Of a stretch of 43,893 nt of DNA, positions 16,532 to 24,166 are shown one piece after another. Within the stretch, counting starts at the first letter, position 1, and each line of letters starts with the position of its first letter. The notes below the pieces were generated by a model, which worked only from the letters and a program-made list of their open reading frames with translations, ran no database searches and was not told the origin of the DNA. The translations under genes were made by a program, and so were the position numbers. Origin of the DNA: DATJZH01 sp035499215. Lineage in GTDB: Bacteria > Actinomycetota > Actinomycetes > Streptosporangiales > Streptosporangiaceae. The stretch lies in contig DATJZH010000004.1 in assembly GCA_035499215.1 (NCBI GenBank), positions 1 to 43,893 on the forward strand, written 5' to 3'.

Positions 16532-17353
16532 TCACGGTGCTGGTGCCGCGGCGCCTGCCAGCTGCCTGAGCTCGCTGGTGAGCTGCAGCCCCGGCCCCAG
16601 CTTGCGCGCGAGCGACACGGCGCCGTCCGCGCGCACCAGGACAGCCGTCAGCCCCGGGCCGCGGTACATGCCGAGCACGTTGCCGGCGTCATCGGCGACA
16701 AGGCGGGCCGGCTGGCCCGCTTCCGCGGCCAGCTTGCGCACGGCCGGCGTCCCGCGGCCGGTCCCGACCAGGTACATGGGCACCCGCGCTTGTCGTGCCT
16801 GGCTGATCAGCCGGTGCGCGGCGGCCGCGCAGTCGCAGCCAGACGAGGCCAGGGCGAGGACGGACGCCGTCAGCTTCCGCAGGCCGAGCTGCCCGGCGCC
16901 GGTCCTGATCGTCGTGTCGGGCAGCCGGCTGCCGCTCCCGGTCACTGCGGTGACGGCCGTCGCCGGCGCCCGAGCAGCCGTCCTCCCCCCGGTGGTTGCC
17001 GAGGACTTCGTCGCCGGCCCGGCCGCGGCCGGGCCGGCCGGCGCCCGCTGACCCGGGGCACCAGTGCCGGACGGCACTGCGGACAGGTCACCGCTTGGCC
17101 CCGCGGTGAAGACCGTGAGCAGTGTTCCCGCGATCAGCGCCAGGACGAGGCAGGCCGCCAGCAGCGGCAGCACCATGCCGTCGCGTGCCATCGGCGATCC
17201 CCAGCGACGATGACGCAGGTGCCGCCGCAGCGCGCGCTGCTCACGGTAGTAGGCCTGCACATCGCGATCGAGTTCCCGCGCGTCGTCGGGGATCTCCATG
17301 TCGACCGGGGGCAGGCCGAAGTCGTCCCGTTCCGGTTCGCCGCCAAGGTTCAC
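16532..17353 (-). CDS. Membrane-anchored thioredoxin-like protein (unnamed)
   Basis: 273 residues from GTG 17353, preceded by GGAGAGG. The N-terminus (LGGEPERDDFGLPPVDMEIP) is cytosolic and charged, followed by one membrane helix (about 62-85) and an Ala/Gly/Thr-rich linker. The C-terminal about 125 residues look like an extracytoplasmic redoxin/thioredoxin-like fold: LPDTTIRTG, a CDC motif in LASSGCDCAAAAH, then VPMYLVGTGR and GLTAVLVRADGAV. CxC replaces the usual CxxC. It lies between an LpqE-like lipoprotein and carD. I do not know a characterised homologue; a redox or metal-delivery role is only a guess. Confidence 0.7.
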   Translation of the reverse strand: MNLGGEPERDDFGLPPVDMEIPDDARELDRDVQAYYREQRALRRHLRHRRWGSPMARDGMVLPLLAACLVLALIAGTLLTVFTAGPSGDLSAVPSGTGAPGQRAPAGPAAAGPATKSSATTGGRTAARAPATAVTAVTGSGSRLPDTTIRTGAGQLGLRKLTASVLALASSGCDCAAAAHRLISQARQARVPMYLVGTGRGTPAVRKLAAEAGQPARLVADDAGNVLGMYRGPGLTAVLVRADGAVSLARKLGPGLQLTSELRQLAGAAAPAP

Positions 17354-17764
17354 GCGCACCTCTCCGGCAATGAGCAGCGTTCTCTCCCAGTATGGTCCCA
17401 GTCGCCGGCTGCCGCGACAGCAGCGCCCGTCCTGAGCCGGCCGGATCGCGGCGGCGCGGTGATCTCGCTGCGGCGGGGCGCCAATGGCGGCGGGCAGATC
17501 ACGGCCGCGGCCCGGATCGGGGCGCGTCGGCGGCACCTGCGGGGCCGCGCCGCGCGCCTGCGCCGGCAGAGCCCGCCACCTGGCAGCGGCGCCCCGGCCT
17601 GCGCGGCGGCCCTGGCCGCTGCGCGCCGCCGCGGTGGACGTCGTGCCGCCACGCAAATCACGTCGTCTGAATGGCGCCATTGACCTGCATCTTTGCCGTC
17701 AAGGCCGGCTAATCGCCCCAGCTGTCCGTGATAGCATGGCTTCAGCGGAAGGGGTACATGCCAC

Positions 17765-18247
17765 ATGCCATTCAAGGTCGGCGACACCGTCGTCTACCCC
17801 CATCATGGGGCTGCTCGGATCGAAGAGATCGAGACCCGTTCGATCAAGGGTGAGGACAAAACCTACCTCGTGCTCAAGGTCGACAAGGGCGACCTGACTG
17901 TGCGTGTTCCCGCCGACAATGCCGAGCTGGTCGGCGTCCGGGACGTGGTCGGACAAGAAGGACTGGAAAGGGTGTTCGAGGTGCTGCGCGCCCCGTACAC
18001 CGAGGAGCCCACCAACTGGTCCCGGCGGTACAAGGCCAACCTGGAGAAGCTTGCCTCCGGTGACGTCAACAAGGTTGCCGAGGTCGTGCGAGACCTGTGG
18101 CGCAGGGACCGGGAGCGCGGGCTCTCGGCGGGCGAGAAGCGCATGCTCGCCAAGGCGCGGCAGATCCTCGTCAGCGAGCTGGCTCTTGCTGAGAAGACCA
18201 ACGAGGACAAGGCCGAGGCGCTGCTCGACGAGATTCTCGCCTCCTGA
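17765..18247 (+). CDS. carD: CarD/CdnL-type RNA polymerase-binding regulator
   Basis: 160 residues. CarD binds the RNAP beta subunit and stabilises open complexes at rRNA and many other promoters. N-terminal Tudor-like RNAP-interaction domain (FKVGDTVVYPHHGAARIEEI, YLVLKV) and C-terminal helical DNA-binding domain with the minor-groove tryptophan in PTNWSRRYKANLEKL. GGAAGGGG lies about 10 nt before the ATG. Length matches the family. A strong hairpin follows the gene. Confidence 0.96.
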   Translation: MPFKVGDTVVYPHHGAARIEEIETRSIKGEDKTYLVLKVDKGDLTVRVPADNAELVGVRDVVGQEGLERVFEVLRAPYTEEPTNWSRRYKANLEKLASGDVNKVAEVVRDLWRRDRERGLSAGEKRMLAKARQILVSELALAEKTNEDKAEALLDEILAS

Positions 18248-18259
18248 GAGATTCTGGGT

Positions 18260-18305
18260 GCCGGGCCGGGAGCCGACAGTGCGTGCTGACGGTTCCCGGC
18301 CCGGC
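18260..18305 (+). terminator. Long stem-loop terminator after carD
   Basis: GCCGGGCCGGGAGCCG (18260-18275) and CGGTTCCCGGCCCGGC (18290-18305) pair over 15 of 16 positions around a 14-nt loop. It starts 12 bp after the carD stop and is followed by a short pyrimidine run. Probable terminator separating carD from ispF. Confidence 0.7.
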
Positions 18306-18322
18306 GTATTCTTCCCCCTGCC

Positions 18323-18832
18323 ATGCGGCCGGGCACCATGATGCCGCAGACGCCAGTGCGCGTGGGCATCGGAACCGATGTGCACCCGTTCGGCCGGGGA
18401 CGGCAGCTCTATCTGGCGTGCTTGCACTGGCCGGGGGAACAGGGCCTGGCAGGTCACTCCGACGGCGACGTGGCCGCCCACGCGGTGTGCGACGCGCTGC
18501 TGTCCGCGGCGGGCCTCGGTGATCTCGGCAGTCAGTTCGGCACGAACGAGGCACGGTGGGCAGGCGCTCCGGGTGCGGCCTTGCTCGGCGAGACCGCCTG
18601 GCTCCTCGCCGACGCCGGGCTCGTCATCGGGAACGTCGCGGTCCAGGTGATCGGCAACAGGCCGCGCATCACCGCACGCCGACAGGAGGCCCAGGCGGCA
18701 CTATCCGCAGCCCTGGGGGGCGCTCCGGTCAGCCTGTCGGGCACGACGACTGACGGGCTCGGGCTGACTGGCCGCGGCGAGGGACTTGCGGCGATCGCCA
18801 CGGCCCTTGTCGCTGGCGGTAAAAGCGGCTAG
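18323..18832 (+). CDS. ispF: 2-C-methyl-D-erythritol 2,4-cyclodiphosphate synthase IspF
   Basis: 169 residues. Cyclises CDP-ME2P to MEcPP in the MEP isoprenoid route. Zn ligands in GIGTDVHPF and AGHSDGDVAAHAVCDALL, CDP-binding stretch TTTDGLGLTGRGEG. TATTCT (18307-18312) is a possible -10 box 10 nt before ATG 18323, so the transcript is nearly leaderless; ATGs at 18338 and 18341 are alternatives. ispD, normally between carD and ispF in Streptomyces and Mycobacterium, is missing here. Confidence 0.94.
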   Translation: MRPGTMMPQTPVRVGIGTDVHPFGRGRQLYLACLHWPGEQGLAGHSDGDVAAHAVCDALLSAAGLGDLGSQFGTNEARWAGAPGAALLGETAWLLADAGLVIGNVAVQVIGNRPRITARRQEAQAALSAALGGAPVSLSGTTTDGLGLTGRGEGLAAIATALVAGGKSG

Positions 18833-18855
18833 GGCCGCGCTGGTCGCACGCCGGG

Positions 18856-19767
18856 TCAGTCGTTTCGCGGCGGCGGGGAACTTTTTTTCCGGTCGAATTC
18901 CAGCCGGAGTGAGGAAAGCCGGGGATCCATCGCGGGGTCGGTGTCAGCCGCAGGCTCGGGATCGGGGGCGGCGTCGGGATCGGTGTCGGTGTCGGTGTCG
19001 GCCGCCGGGCCGGGGCCGGGATCGGGTTCGGGTTCGGGGGCGGCGTCGGCCGCCGGGCCGGGGCCGGGTTCGGGTTCGGGGGCGGCGTCCGCTGCGGGTT
19101 CGGGGGCGGCGTCGGCCGCCGGGCCCGGGCCGGGGTCGGTGTCGGGCGTCCGTGCGACGCAAGACCCGCTGGCCGGCTCCGTCTGGCTGAGAACAGGGTC
19201 TTGAGTTGCAGCCGAGCCCTGCCAGTGCGCTCTGGCTTCCCCATCGGCGGCTACTGCGGCCAGCTGCGTGACAGCATCGCTGGATCGCGGCGGTCGGCTC
19301 GCGCTCTGTGCAGCCTGGCGCAGCCGAGCGTGCCGGAGCATGGCCAGCAGGAGACTGAAGGCTATCAGCACCAGAGCCCACGGCAGGATCGCAGCGACGG
19401 CGGCGGCACTGCGATGCGGCAGATGCGTCCCGGTAGCGTGCAGGGCGTCGGCGCCCGCGGCGGCGGCGATCAGCGCGAGCAGCACCAGCCACGCGTAGCA
19501 CCGGGTTGCCAGCCCGGCCTCACGCAGCGACAGTACGGCGGCCGTGGCTACCACCAGCATCGCGTCGAAGATCAGCGGATACAGCCGGGCTAGCGATGCC
19601 GATACCCCAGCGGCCAGGACGGTCGCGTGGATGCCCCCGTACGACAGCGCGAACGCCGCCGCTGTCAGCAGCAGGACCCCGACCGCGACGGCGGCCAGCG
19701 CGACCAGTCGCAGAACTGCGTGCGTGCCGGGCTGGCTCGGTGTGCGCGCGGCAGCGGTTTCGCTCAT
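18856..19767 (-). CDS. DUF2637 membrane protein with acidic Pro-rich repeat tail
   Basis: 303 residues from ATG 19767. Four membrane helices (about 20-155), with the DUF2637 signature FALSYGGIHATVLAAGVSA and LYPLIFDAMLVVATAAVLSLR. This family includes SpdB-like spread proteins of Streptomyces plasmids and many chromosomal proteins of unknown role. After residue about 200 the protein is a low-complexity Ala/Asp/Pro/Glu tail with PGPGPAADAAPEPE units. GAGGAAGG lies 14 nt before this ATG, rather far; an in-frame start at 19800 is possible. Converges on ispF with 23 bp between. Confidence 0.78.
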   Translation of the reverse strand: MSETAAARTPSQPGTHAVLRLVALAAVAVGVLLLTAAAFALSYGGIHATVLAAGVSASLARLYPLIFDAMLVVATAAVLSLREAGLATRCYAWLVLLALIAAAAGADALHATGTHLPHRSAAAVAAILPWALVLIAFSLLLAMLRHARLRQAAQSASRPPRSSDAVTQLAAVAADGEARAHWQGSAATQDPVLSQTEPASGSCVARTPDTDPGPGPAADAAPEPAADAAPEPEPGPGPAADAAPEPEPDPGPGPAADTDTDTDPDAAPDPEPAADTDPAMDPRLSSLRLEFDRKKSSPPPRND

Positions 19768-19792
19768 CGGGCAATGGCCGTCCTTCCTCGCA

Positions 19793-19821
19793 ATGACCAC
19801 TCATGCGCCGCGGCCTATAGT
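19793..19821 (+). promoter_or_regulatory. Candidate promoter of the homogentisate-dioxygenase-like gene
   Basis: ATGACC (19793-19798) and TATAGT (19816-19821) are 17 bp apart, close to the housekeeping consensus. Transcription would start near 19828 and leave a roughly 127-nt leader without obvious structure. The site overlaps the 5' flank of the divergent DUF2637 gene. Confidence 0.45.
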
Positions 19822-19954
19822 CGGGAGGGAGCAGCCCCTGCCTTGCGACCGCCGCGAACCGCAGCGCGCGGAAGAAATCGGGAGAGTTCAAAGGCAGCCG
19901 GCCACGGGGCCTCGCGGCCACGGGCCTGGCGACCACGGCGCTAGGGGAGACAAT

Positions 19955-21154
19955 ATGCCGTATTACCGTGTGTCAGGGGACATTCCCAGAAAGCGCCACG
20001 TTCGTTTCCGCCGGCCCGACGGCGGCCTCTACGCCGAAGAACTGATGGGCGAAGAGGGATTCGCCGCCGACTCGTCGCTGCTCTACCACCGGTACCCGCC
20101 GACGGCGATCGTGCAGAGCGAAGGGCTCCGTGACGCCGCGGCGGAAGCTGGACTAGTGCCCAATCACCCGCTGCTGCCGCGCCACTTCCGTACGCAGGAG
20201 CTGCCACCCGGCGGTGATCTTGTATTCGGACGGCAGCTGCTGCTGGCTAACGATGATGTCCGCATCTCGTTCACGGCGGCCGACGCCCCATCCGAGCTTT
20301 ACCGGAACTCGACCGGAGACGAGGCGGTCTACCTGCGCTCCGGCGCGGCCCGCTTTGAGTCCGTCTACGGCTCGCTCGAGGCGGGCGCGGGCGACTACGT
20401 CGTCGTTCCCAGGGGAACCATTCACCGGTGGCTGCCCGCGAGCCCGGCGGGCGCCGAGCCGCTGCGGGCACTGGTGATCGAGGCCCGCGGCCACATCCGG
20501 CCGCCGCGACGGTACCTGTCCCAGTTCGGGCAGTTCCTTGAGCATGCGCCGTACTGCGAGCGGGACCTGCGCGGCGTCGCGGGACCGCTGCTTGCCGAGG
20601 GGGCAGAAGTACCGGTGATCGTACGGGGCCGCGGCGGGCTGACCAGGCTCACCTACGCCTTCCACCCGTTTGACGTCGTCGGCTGGGACGGCTGCCTGTA
20701 TCCGTACGCGTTCAACATCGCCGATTTCGAGCCGATCGTGAAGCGGACGCACGCGCCGCCGCCAGTGCACCAGACCTTCGAGGGGCCGAACTTCGTGATC
20801 TGCTCGTTCTGCCCCCGCCCGCTGGATTTCGATCCGCAGGCCATTCCGATTCCCTACAGCCACCACAATGTCGATTCCGACGAGATGATGTTCTACGTCG
20901 GCGGGGACTACTCGGCCCGGAAGGGCTCGGGCATAGGGATCGGCTCGGTCACCGTGCATCCGTCCGGCTTCACCCACGGTCCGCAGCCGGGCGCCGTGGA
21001 GGCAGTAATCAAGGGACTGGACGAGGGCCTTAACATCACCGACGAGACAGCGGTGATGGTCGACACGTTCCGGCCGCTGCTGCTCGGCCCGGCCGGCCGG
21101 CGCGGCGAGGACCCGGAATATGCCTGGAGCTGGGCGCGGGCCGCCCGCGGCTGA
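19955..21154 (+). CDS. Homogentisate 1,2-dioxygenase-like protein
   Basis: 399 residues from ATG 19955 with GGGGAGA 6 nt upstream. Homogentisate dioxygenase opens the ring of homogentisate to maleylacetoacetate in tyrosine/phenylalanine breakdown, using Fe(II) in a cupin. The cupin pattern runs from about 90 (GDYVVVPRGTIHRWLP) to the C-terminal barrel, with FDVVGWDGCLYPYAFNI and the candidate iron ligands in YSHHNVDSDEMMFYVGGDY and in VTVHPSGFTHGPQPG. Neither fumarylacetoacetase nor 4-hydroxyphenylpyruvate dioxygenase is adjacent, so the substrate is not confirmed by context. Confidence 0.87.
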   Translation: MPYYRVSGDIPRKRHVRFRRPDGGLYAEELMGEEGFAADSSLLYHRYPPTAIVQSEGLRDAAAEAGLVPNHPLLPRHFRTQELPPGGDLVFGRQLLLANDDVRISFTAADAPSELYRNSTGDEAVYLRSGAARFESVYGSLEAGAGDYVVVPRGTIHRWLPASPAGAEPLRALVIEARGHIRPPRRYLSQFGQFLEHAPYCERDLRGVAGPLLAEGAEVPVIVRGRGGLTRLTYAFHPFDVVGWDGCLYPYAFNIADFEPIVKRTHAPPPVHQTFEGPNFVICSFCPRPLDFDPQAIPIPYSHHNVDSDEMMFYVGGDYSARKGSGIGIGSVTVHPSGFTHGPQPGAVEAVIKGLDEGLNITDETAVMVDTFRPLLLGPAGRRGEDPEYAWSWARAARG

Positions 21155-21172
21155 CCGGGTGCTCGTGCCTGC

Positions 21173-21946
21173 TCACGCCGCGCCGCCGGCCGCCTGGCCC
21201 GCCCGGCTGTCCCCCGCCTCGTCGTCCGGAAGGGACCGTGCTGATCCCCAGACCCGCTCAAACGACTCCAGGTAAGCTCCGAAGTACGCTCCGTCCACGC
21301 GGCGCAGGCGCAGCACGGGCGTGTACGCCGCGCGGATCCCGTACACGTGGGTATTGACGAGCATCTCGTCATCGAACCGGTAGATGGAGTTGTACAGCGG
21401 AGTGTCATGCACCCTGATCTCCGCCACCCTGGCCAGCGGCCGGTAGTAGGCCAGCACGGCGCGGACCCGCCCGGCTACCCCGCCGCTGATCTTGTATTCG
21501 GTATCGCGGGCCGCCAGGTTCGCGCCGCGCGGATCACCGAGCAGCAGCCGGACCCGTACCCCGGCTTGCGCCCGCGACAGCAGCAGCCGCATCCAGTCCG
21601 GGTGCTCTTCGGTGAGGAACAGGCCGGCGAACGCCAGCAGGTCGACGCTCCGGTCGGCATGCTGTAACAGCTCCGTCCACAGCTGGCCCGGCACATCCGC
21701 CCGGCGCGGATAGGCCGCGACCATCTCGGCGCCGGCGAGCGCGGCCTGGTCGACCACGCCCGGCCACAGGTAGCTCTCGTCCTCCCGCAGGATCCCCGCG
21801 ACCCGGTGACGGGTGCGCGGGTAGGGCACGACATCGCCCCGCAGCCATCGATCCACCGTCTTGGCGGAGACCTGCGCGGCCCTGGCGAGCGCCTCGGCGT
21901 CCAGCCCAGCCCGCAGCATGCACCTGCGCACCCGCTCATTGACCAC
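21173..21946 (-). CDS. HTH transcriptional regulator with PLD-like C-terminal domain (DUF5919 type)
   Basis: About 257 residues from GTG 21946; the frame is open to 22069 but that part begins with a TTG and no ribosome site. Residues 1-50 are an XRE-like helix-turn-helix (LARAAQVSAKTVDRWLRGDV). The C-terminal 170 residues resemble a phospholipase-D-like regulatory domain (DLLAFAGLFLTEEHPDW, VRVRLLLGDPRG, YNSIYRFDDEMLVNTHVYG) without an HKD catalytic motif. It is divergent from two small genes with which it probably forms a module. Ligand unknown. Start site is the least certain part. Confidence 0.75.
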   Translation of the reverse strand: MVNERVRRCMLRAGLDAEALARAAQVSAKTVDRWLRGDVVPYPRTRHRVAGILREDESYLWPGVVDQAALAGAEMVAAYPRRADVPGQLWTELLQHADRSVDLLAFAGLFLTEEHPDWMRLLLSRAQAGVRVRLLLGDPRGANLAARDTEYKISGGVAGRVRAVLAYYRPLARVAEIRVHDTPLYNSIYRFDDEMLVNTHVYGIRAAYTPVLRLRRVDGAYFGAYLESFERVWGSARSLPDDEAGDSRAGQAAGGAA

Positions 21947-22057
21947 GACCCGATCGTCCCACGAACCGCCATTAGCGGCCAGCAAGGCCGACGGCAGATG
22001 TCGATAGATGTCCTCCAGTGTCTTCGCGACGGACGGGCTGCATGGTGTTAACTGTTC

Positions 22058-22073
22058 GTGACTGCACAATCAC
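22058..22073. promoter_or_regulatory. Candidate operator between the HTH gene and the small-gene pair
   Basis: GTGACTG-CA-CAATCAC is a dyad with one mismatch, just upstream of the AAAGGAGG ribosome site at about 22074. It sits in the shared upstream region and is a reasonable binding site for the divergent HTH protein. Confidence 0.35.
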
Positions 22074-22086
22074 AAAGGAGGCACCG

Positions 22087-22359
22087 ATGATCGGCTCGTC
22101 CGGGAACTTGGGCGCCGGCCCGGTCCGCGAGGCTTCGTCCGCGGCGCGCGATCTGGCCGCGCTGCGCGAGGCGTTCCCCCGATTCCGGGTCTGGCGGGAG
22201 GCCCATGGCGATCGGGTCCGGTACGTGGCTCGCCGCGTGCGCCCCGGCGCCGGCCCGCACACGGTCGTCGCTGCCGACTTAGCCGAGATGAGGGCAGCGC
22301 TGGAGGCCGGCCCCGGCCGGGCCGCGTCCCGGTTCAGCGGCATGGGCCGGTCCAGGTGA
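22087..22359 (+). CDS. Small unknown protein (90 aa)
   Basis: ATG 22087 is preceded by a near-perfect AAAGGAGG 5 nt upstream, the strongest ribosome site in this part of the window. The product is basic and hydrophilic (RDLAALREAFPRFRVWREAH, VAADLAEMRAALEAGPGR), with no signal or membrane segment. Its stop overlaps the next start (GTGA). Divergent from the HTH/PLD-like regulator. Function not recognised. Confidence 0.7.
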   Translation: MIGSSGNLGAGPVREASSAARDLAALREAFPRFRVWREAHGDRVRYVARRVRPGAGPHTVVAADLAEMRAALEAGPGRAASRFSGMGRSR

Positions 22360-22595
22360 CCGGCGCGCGCATGGCGGCCCGCGGCAGTCTCACGCCGCAG
22401 GACGACGCGGAACGCTGGCAGGTGGCAGCCCGGCTGCGGCGCGAGCATCCGCGATGGGTGGTGATCTGGCTAGCCAGTCCTGGCGTGTATCGCGCCTATC
22501 CCCTGCTCCGGGCGCGGCGCGGGACCGTGCTGAGCGGTCATACCCCCGATCAGCTCGCCGCACAGATGGACCAGGTAGAAAAAGGCCGCCAGTAA
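22356..22595 (+). CDS. Small unknown protein (79 aa), coupled to the gene before
   Basis: GTG 22356 overlaps the upstream stop by 4 bp. The product resembles its upstream partner in style: WQVAARLRREHPRWVVIWL and a TPDQLAAQM helix at the end. Pairs of such small proteins next to HTH regulators are frequent in actinomycetes, but no function is known to me. Confidence 0.68.
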   Translation: MTGARMAARGSLTPQDDAERWQVAARLRREHPRWVVIWLASPGVYRAYPLLRARRGTVLSGHTPDQLAAQMDQVEKGRQ

Positions 22596-22732
22596 GGCGG
22601 GCAGGGCGACGTGGCCATTTCAGGGCATCGGCTGTCCCGCTCCTTGCGGGCGGCTCGCGTCCGGGCGCGCGCGGCGCGGGCGTCCGGGCGCAGCCGCGGC
22701 GGGCCGGCGGCGACATCCCGTAGCCTTGGCGG

Positions 22733-24166
22733 GTGACCCTGCGCCTGCATGACACCGCAACCCGCTCAGTGCGCGAGTTCACCCCGGGCAGGGCCGGGCA
22801 GGCTTCGCTGTACCTGTGCGGGGCAACCGTCCAGGCTCCGCCGCACATTGGCCACATCCGCTCCGGGGTCAGCTTCGACATCCTCGCCCGCTGGCTGAAG
22901 GCGACCGGCTACCAGGTGACGTTCTGCCGCAACGTGACCGACATCGACGACAAGATCCTGCACGTCGCCCGGCAGGCCGGGACCGCCTGGTGGGCCGTCG
23001 CCGAGCGCAATCAGCGCGCCTTCACCCGCGCCTACAACGCGCTGGGCTGCCTGCCGCCGGATGTGGAGCCGCGGGCGACCGGCCATGTGCCCGAGATGAT
23101 CGTCCTGATGCGGCGGCTGATCGGGTCAGGCCACGCGTACGCGGCGGGCGGCGACGTCTACTTCGACATCAGCACCTGGCCCGAGTACGGGGCGCTCTCG
23201 GGCCAGCGGCCCGAGCACATGCGCCCAGCCGACGACACCGAGGGCGGCGGGGCGAAACGGGATCCCCGCGACTTCGCCCTGTGGAAGGGCGCCAAGCCCG
23301 GCGAGCCCGACTGGGAGACGCCGTGGGGGCCCGGCCGCCCCGGCTGGCATCTGGAATGCTCGGCGATGTCCACCAAGTATCTCGGAGACACCTTCGACAT
23401 TCACGGCGGCGGGCTCGACCTGCTCTTTCCGCACCACGAGAACGAGCTGGCCCAGTCACGCGCGGCAGGCGACGGTTTCGCCCGTTACTGGATGCACAAC
23501 GGCATGGTGCGGCTGGGCGGGGAGAAGATGAGCAAGTCGCTCGGCAACTCCATGCTGGTCGACAACATGATCACCACCGTGCGGCCGGCCGAGCTGCGGT
23601 ACTACCTCGGCCAGGCGCACTACCGGTCGCAGATCGACTACTTCGCCGAGGCGCTCGCCGAGGCCGCCGCGGCCTATCAGCGGATCGAGAATTTCGTCAG
23701 CCGTGCGGCCGGGGCCGCGGGCGACGAGCATGTCAAGGCGGCCGGCGGCGGCCGGCCCGACCTCGATGTTGTCGAGGCCGCCGGGCTGCCCCGGTCGTTC
23801 ACCGCCGCGATGAACGATGACCTCGGCGTGCCGCAGGCCCTCGCAGTGGTGCACGAGGCAGTGCGGGACGGCAATGGCGCCCTCGCCGCCGGGGACGCCG
23901 CCGGCACGGCGAAGCGCCTCGCTGAGGTCCGCGGCATGCTCTCGGTGCTCGGGCTCGACCCGCTGTCCCCGCCGTGGTCAGCCGCCGGCCAGGGTGATGA
24001 CCTGCGGGCCGTGGTCGACGCGCTGGTGACCGTCGCGCTGGACCAGCGCCAGGCGGCGCGCGAGCGCAGGGACTACGCCGCGGCCGACGCGATCAGAGAC
24101 CGGCTGCTGGCGGCTGGCGTCGCGGTCGAGGACACTGCGCGCGGCCCGCGATGGGAGCTCAGGTGA
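22733..24166 (+). CDS. cysS: Cysteinyl-tRNA synthetase
   Basis: 477 residues. Class I synthetase charging tRNA-Cys. HIGH motif in APPHIGHIRSG, KMSKS in GEKMSKSLGN, zinc ligands in YLCGATVQ, WHLECSAMS and LLFPHHENELAQS. VQAPPHIGHIRS marks it as CysS rather than the mycothiol ligase MshC. GTG 22733 has no ribosome site but TAGCCT (22721-22726) lies 7 nt upstream, so the transcript looks leaderless. No T-box leader is visible. The next gene overlaps by GTGA. Synteny carD-ispF-cysS-rlmB supports the call. Confidence 0.96.
   Translation: MTLRLHDTATRSVREFTPGRAGQASLYLCGATVQAPPHIGHIRSGVSFDILARWLKATGYQVTFCRNVTDIDDKILHVARQAGTAWWAVAERNQRAFTRAYNALGCLPPDVEPRATGHVPEMIVLMRRLIGSGHAYAAGGDVYFDISTWPEYGALSGQRPEHMRPADDTEGGGAKRDPRDFALWKGAKPGEPDWETPWGPGRPGWHLECSAMSTKYLGDTFDIHGGGLDLLFPHHENELAQSRAAGDGFARYWMHNGMVRLGGEKMSKSLGNSMLVDNMITTVRPAELRYYLGQAHYRSQIDYFAEALAEAAAAYQRIENFVSRAAGAAGDEHVKAAGGGRPDLDVVEAAGLPRSFTAAMNDDLGVPQALAVVHEAVRDGNGALAAGDAAGTAKRLAEVRGMLSVLGLDPLSPPWSAAGQGDDLRAVVDALVTVALDQRQAARERRDYAAADAIRDRLLAAGVAVEDTARGPRWELR

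Noticed and set aside
17680..17740. carD promoter from TTGACC (17680) and TAGCAT (17732)
   Set aside because: The spacing of about 46 bp is far too long for one promoter, and no better -35 box was found.
22596..22732. T-box leader ahead of cysS
   Set aside because: No T-box core (AGGGUGGNACCGCG) or specifier structure is present, and the gene appears leaderless.
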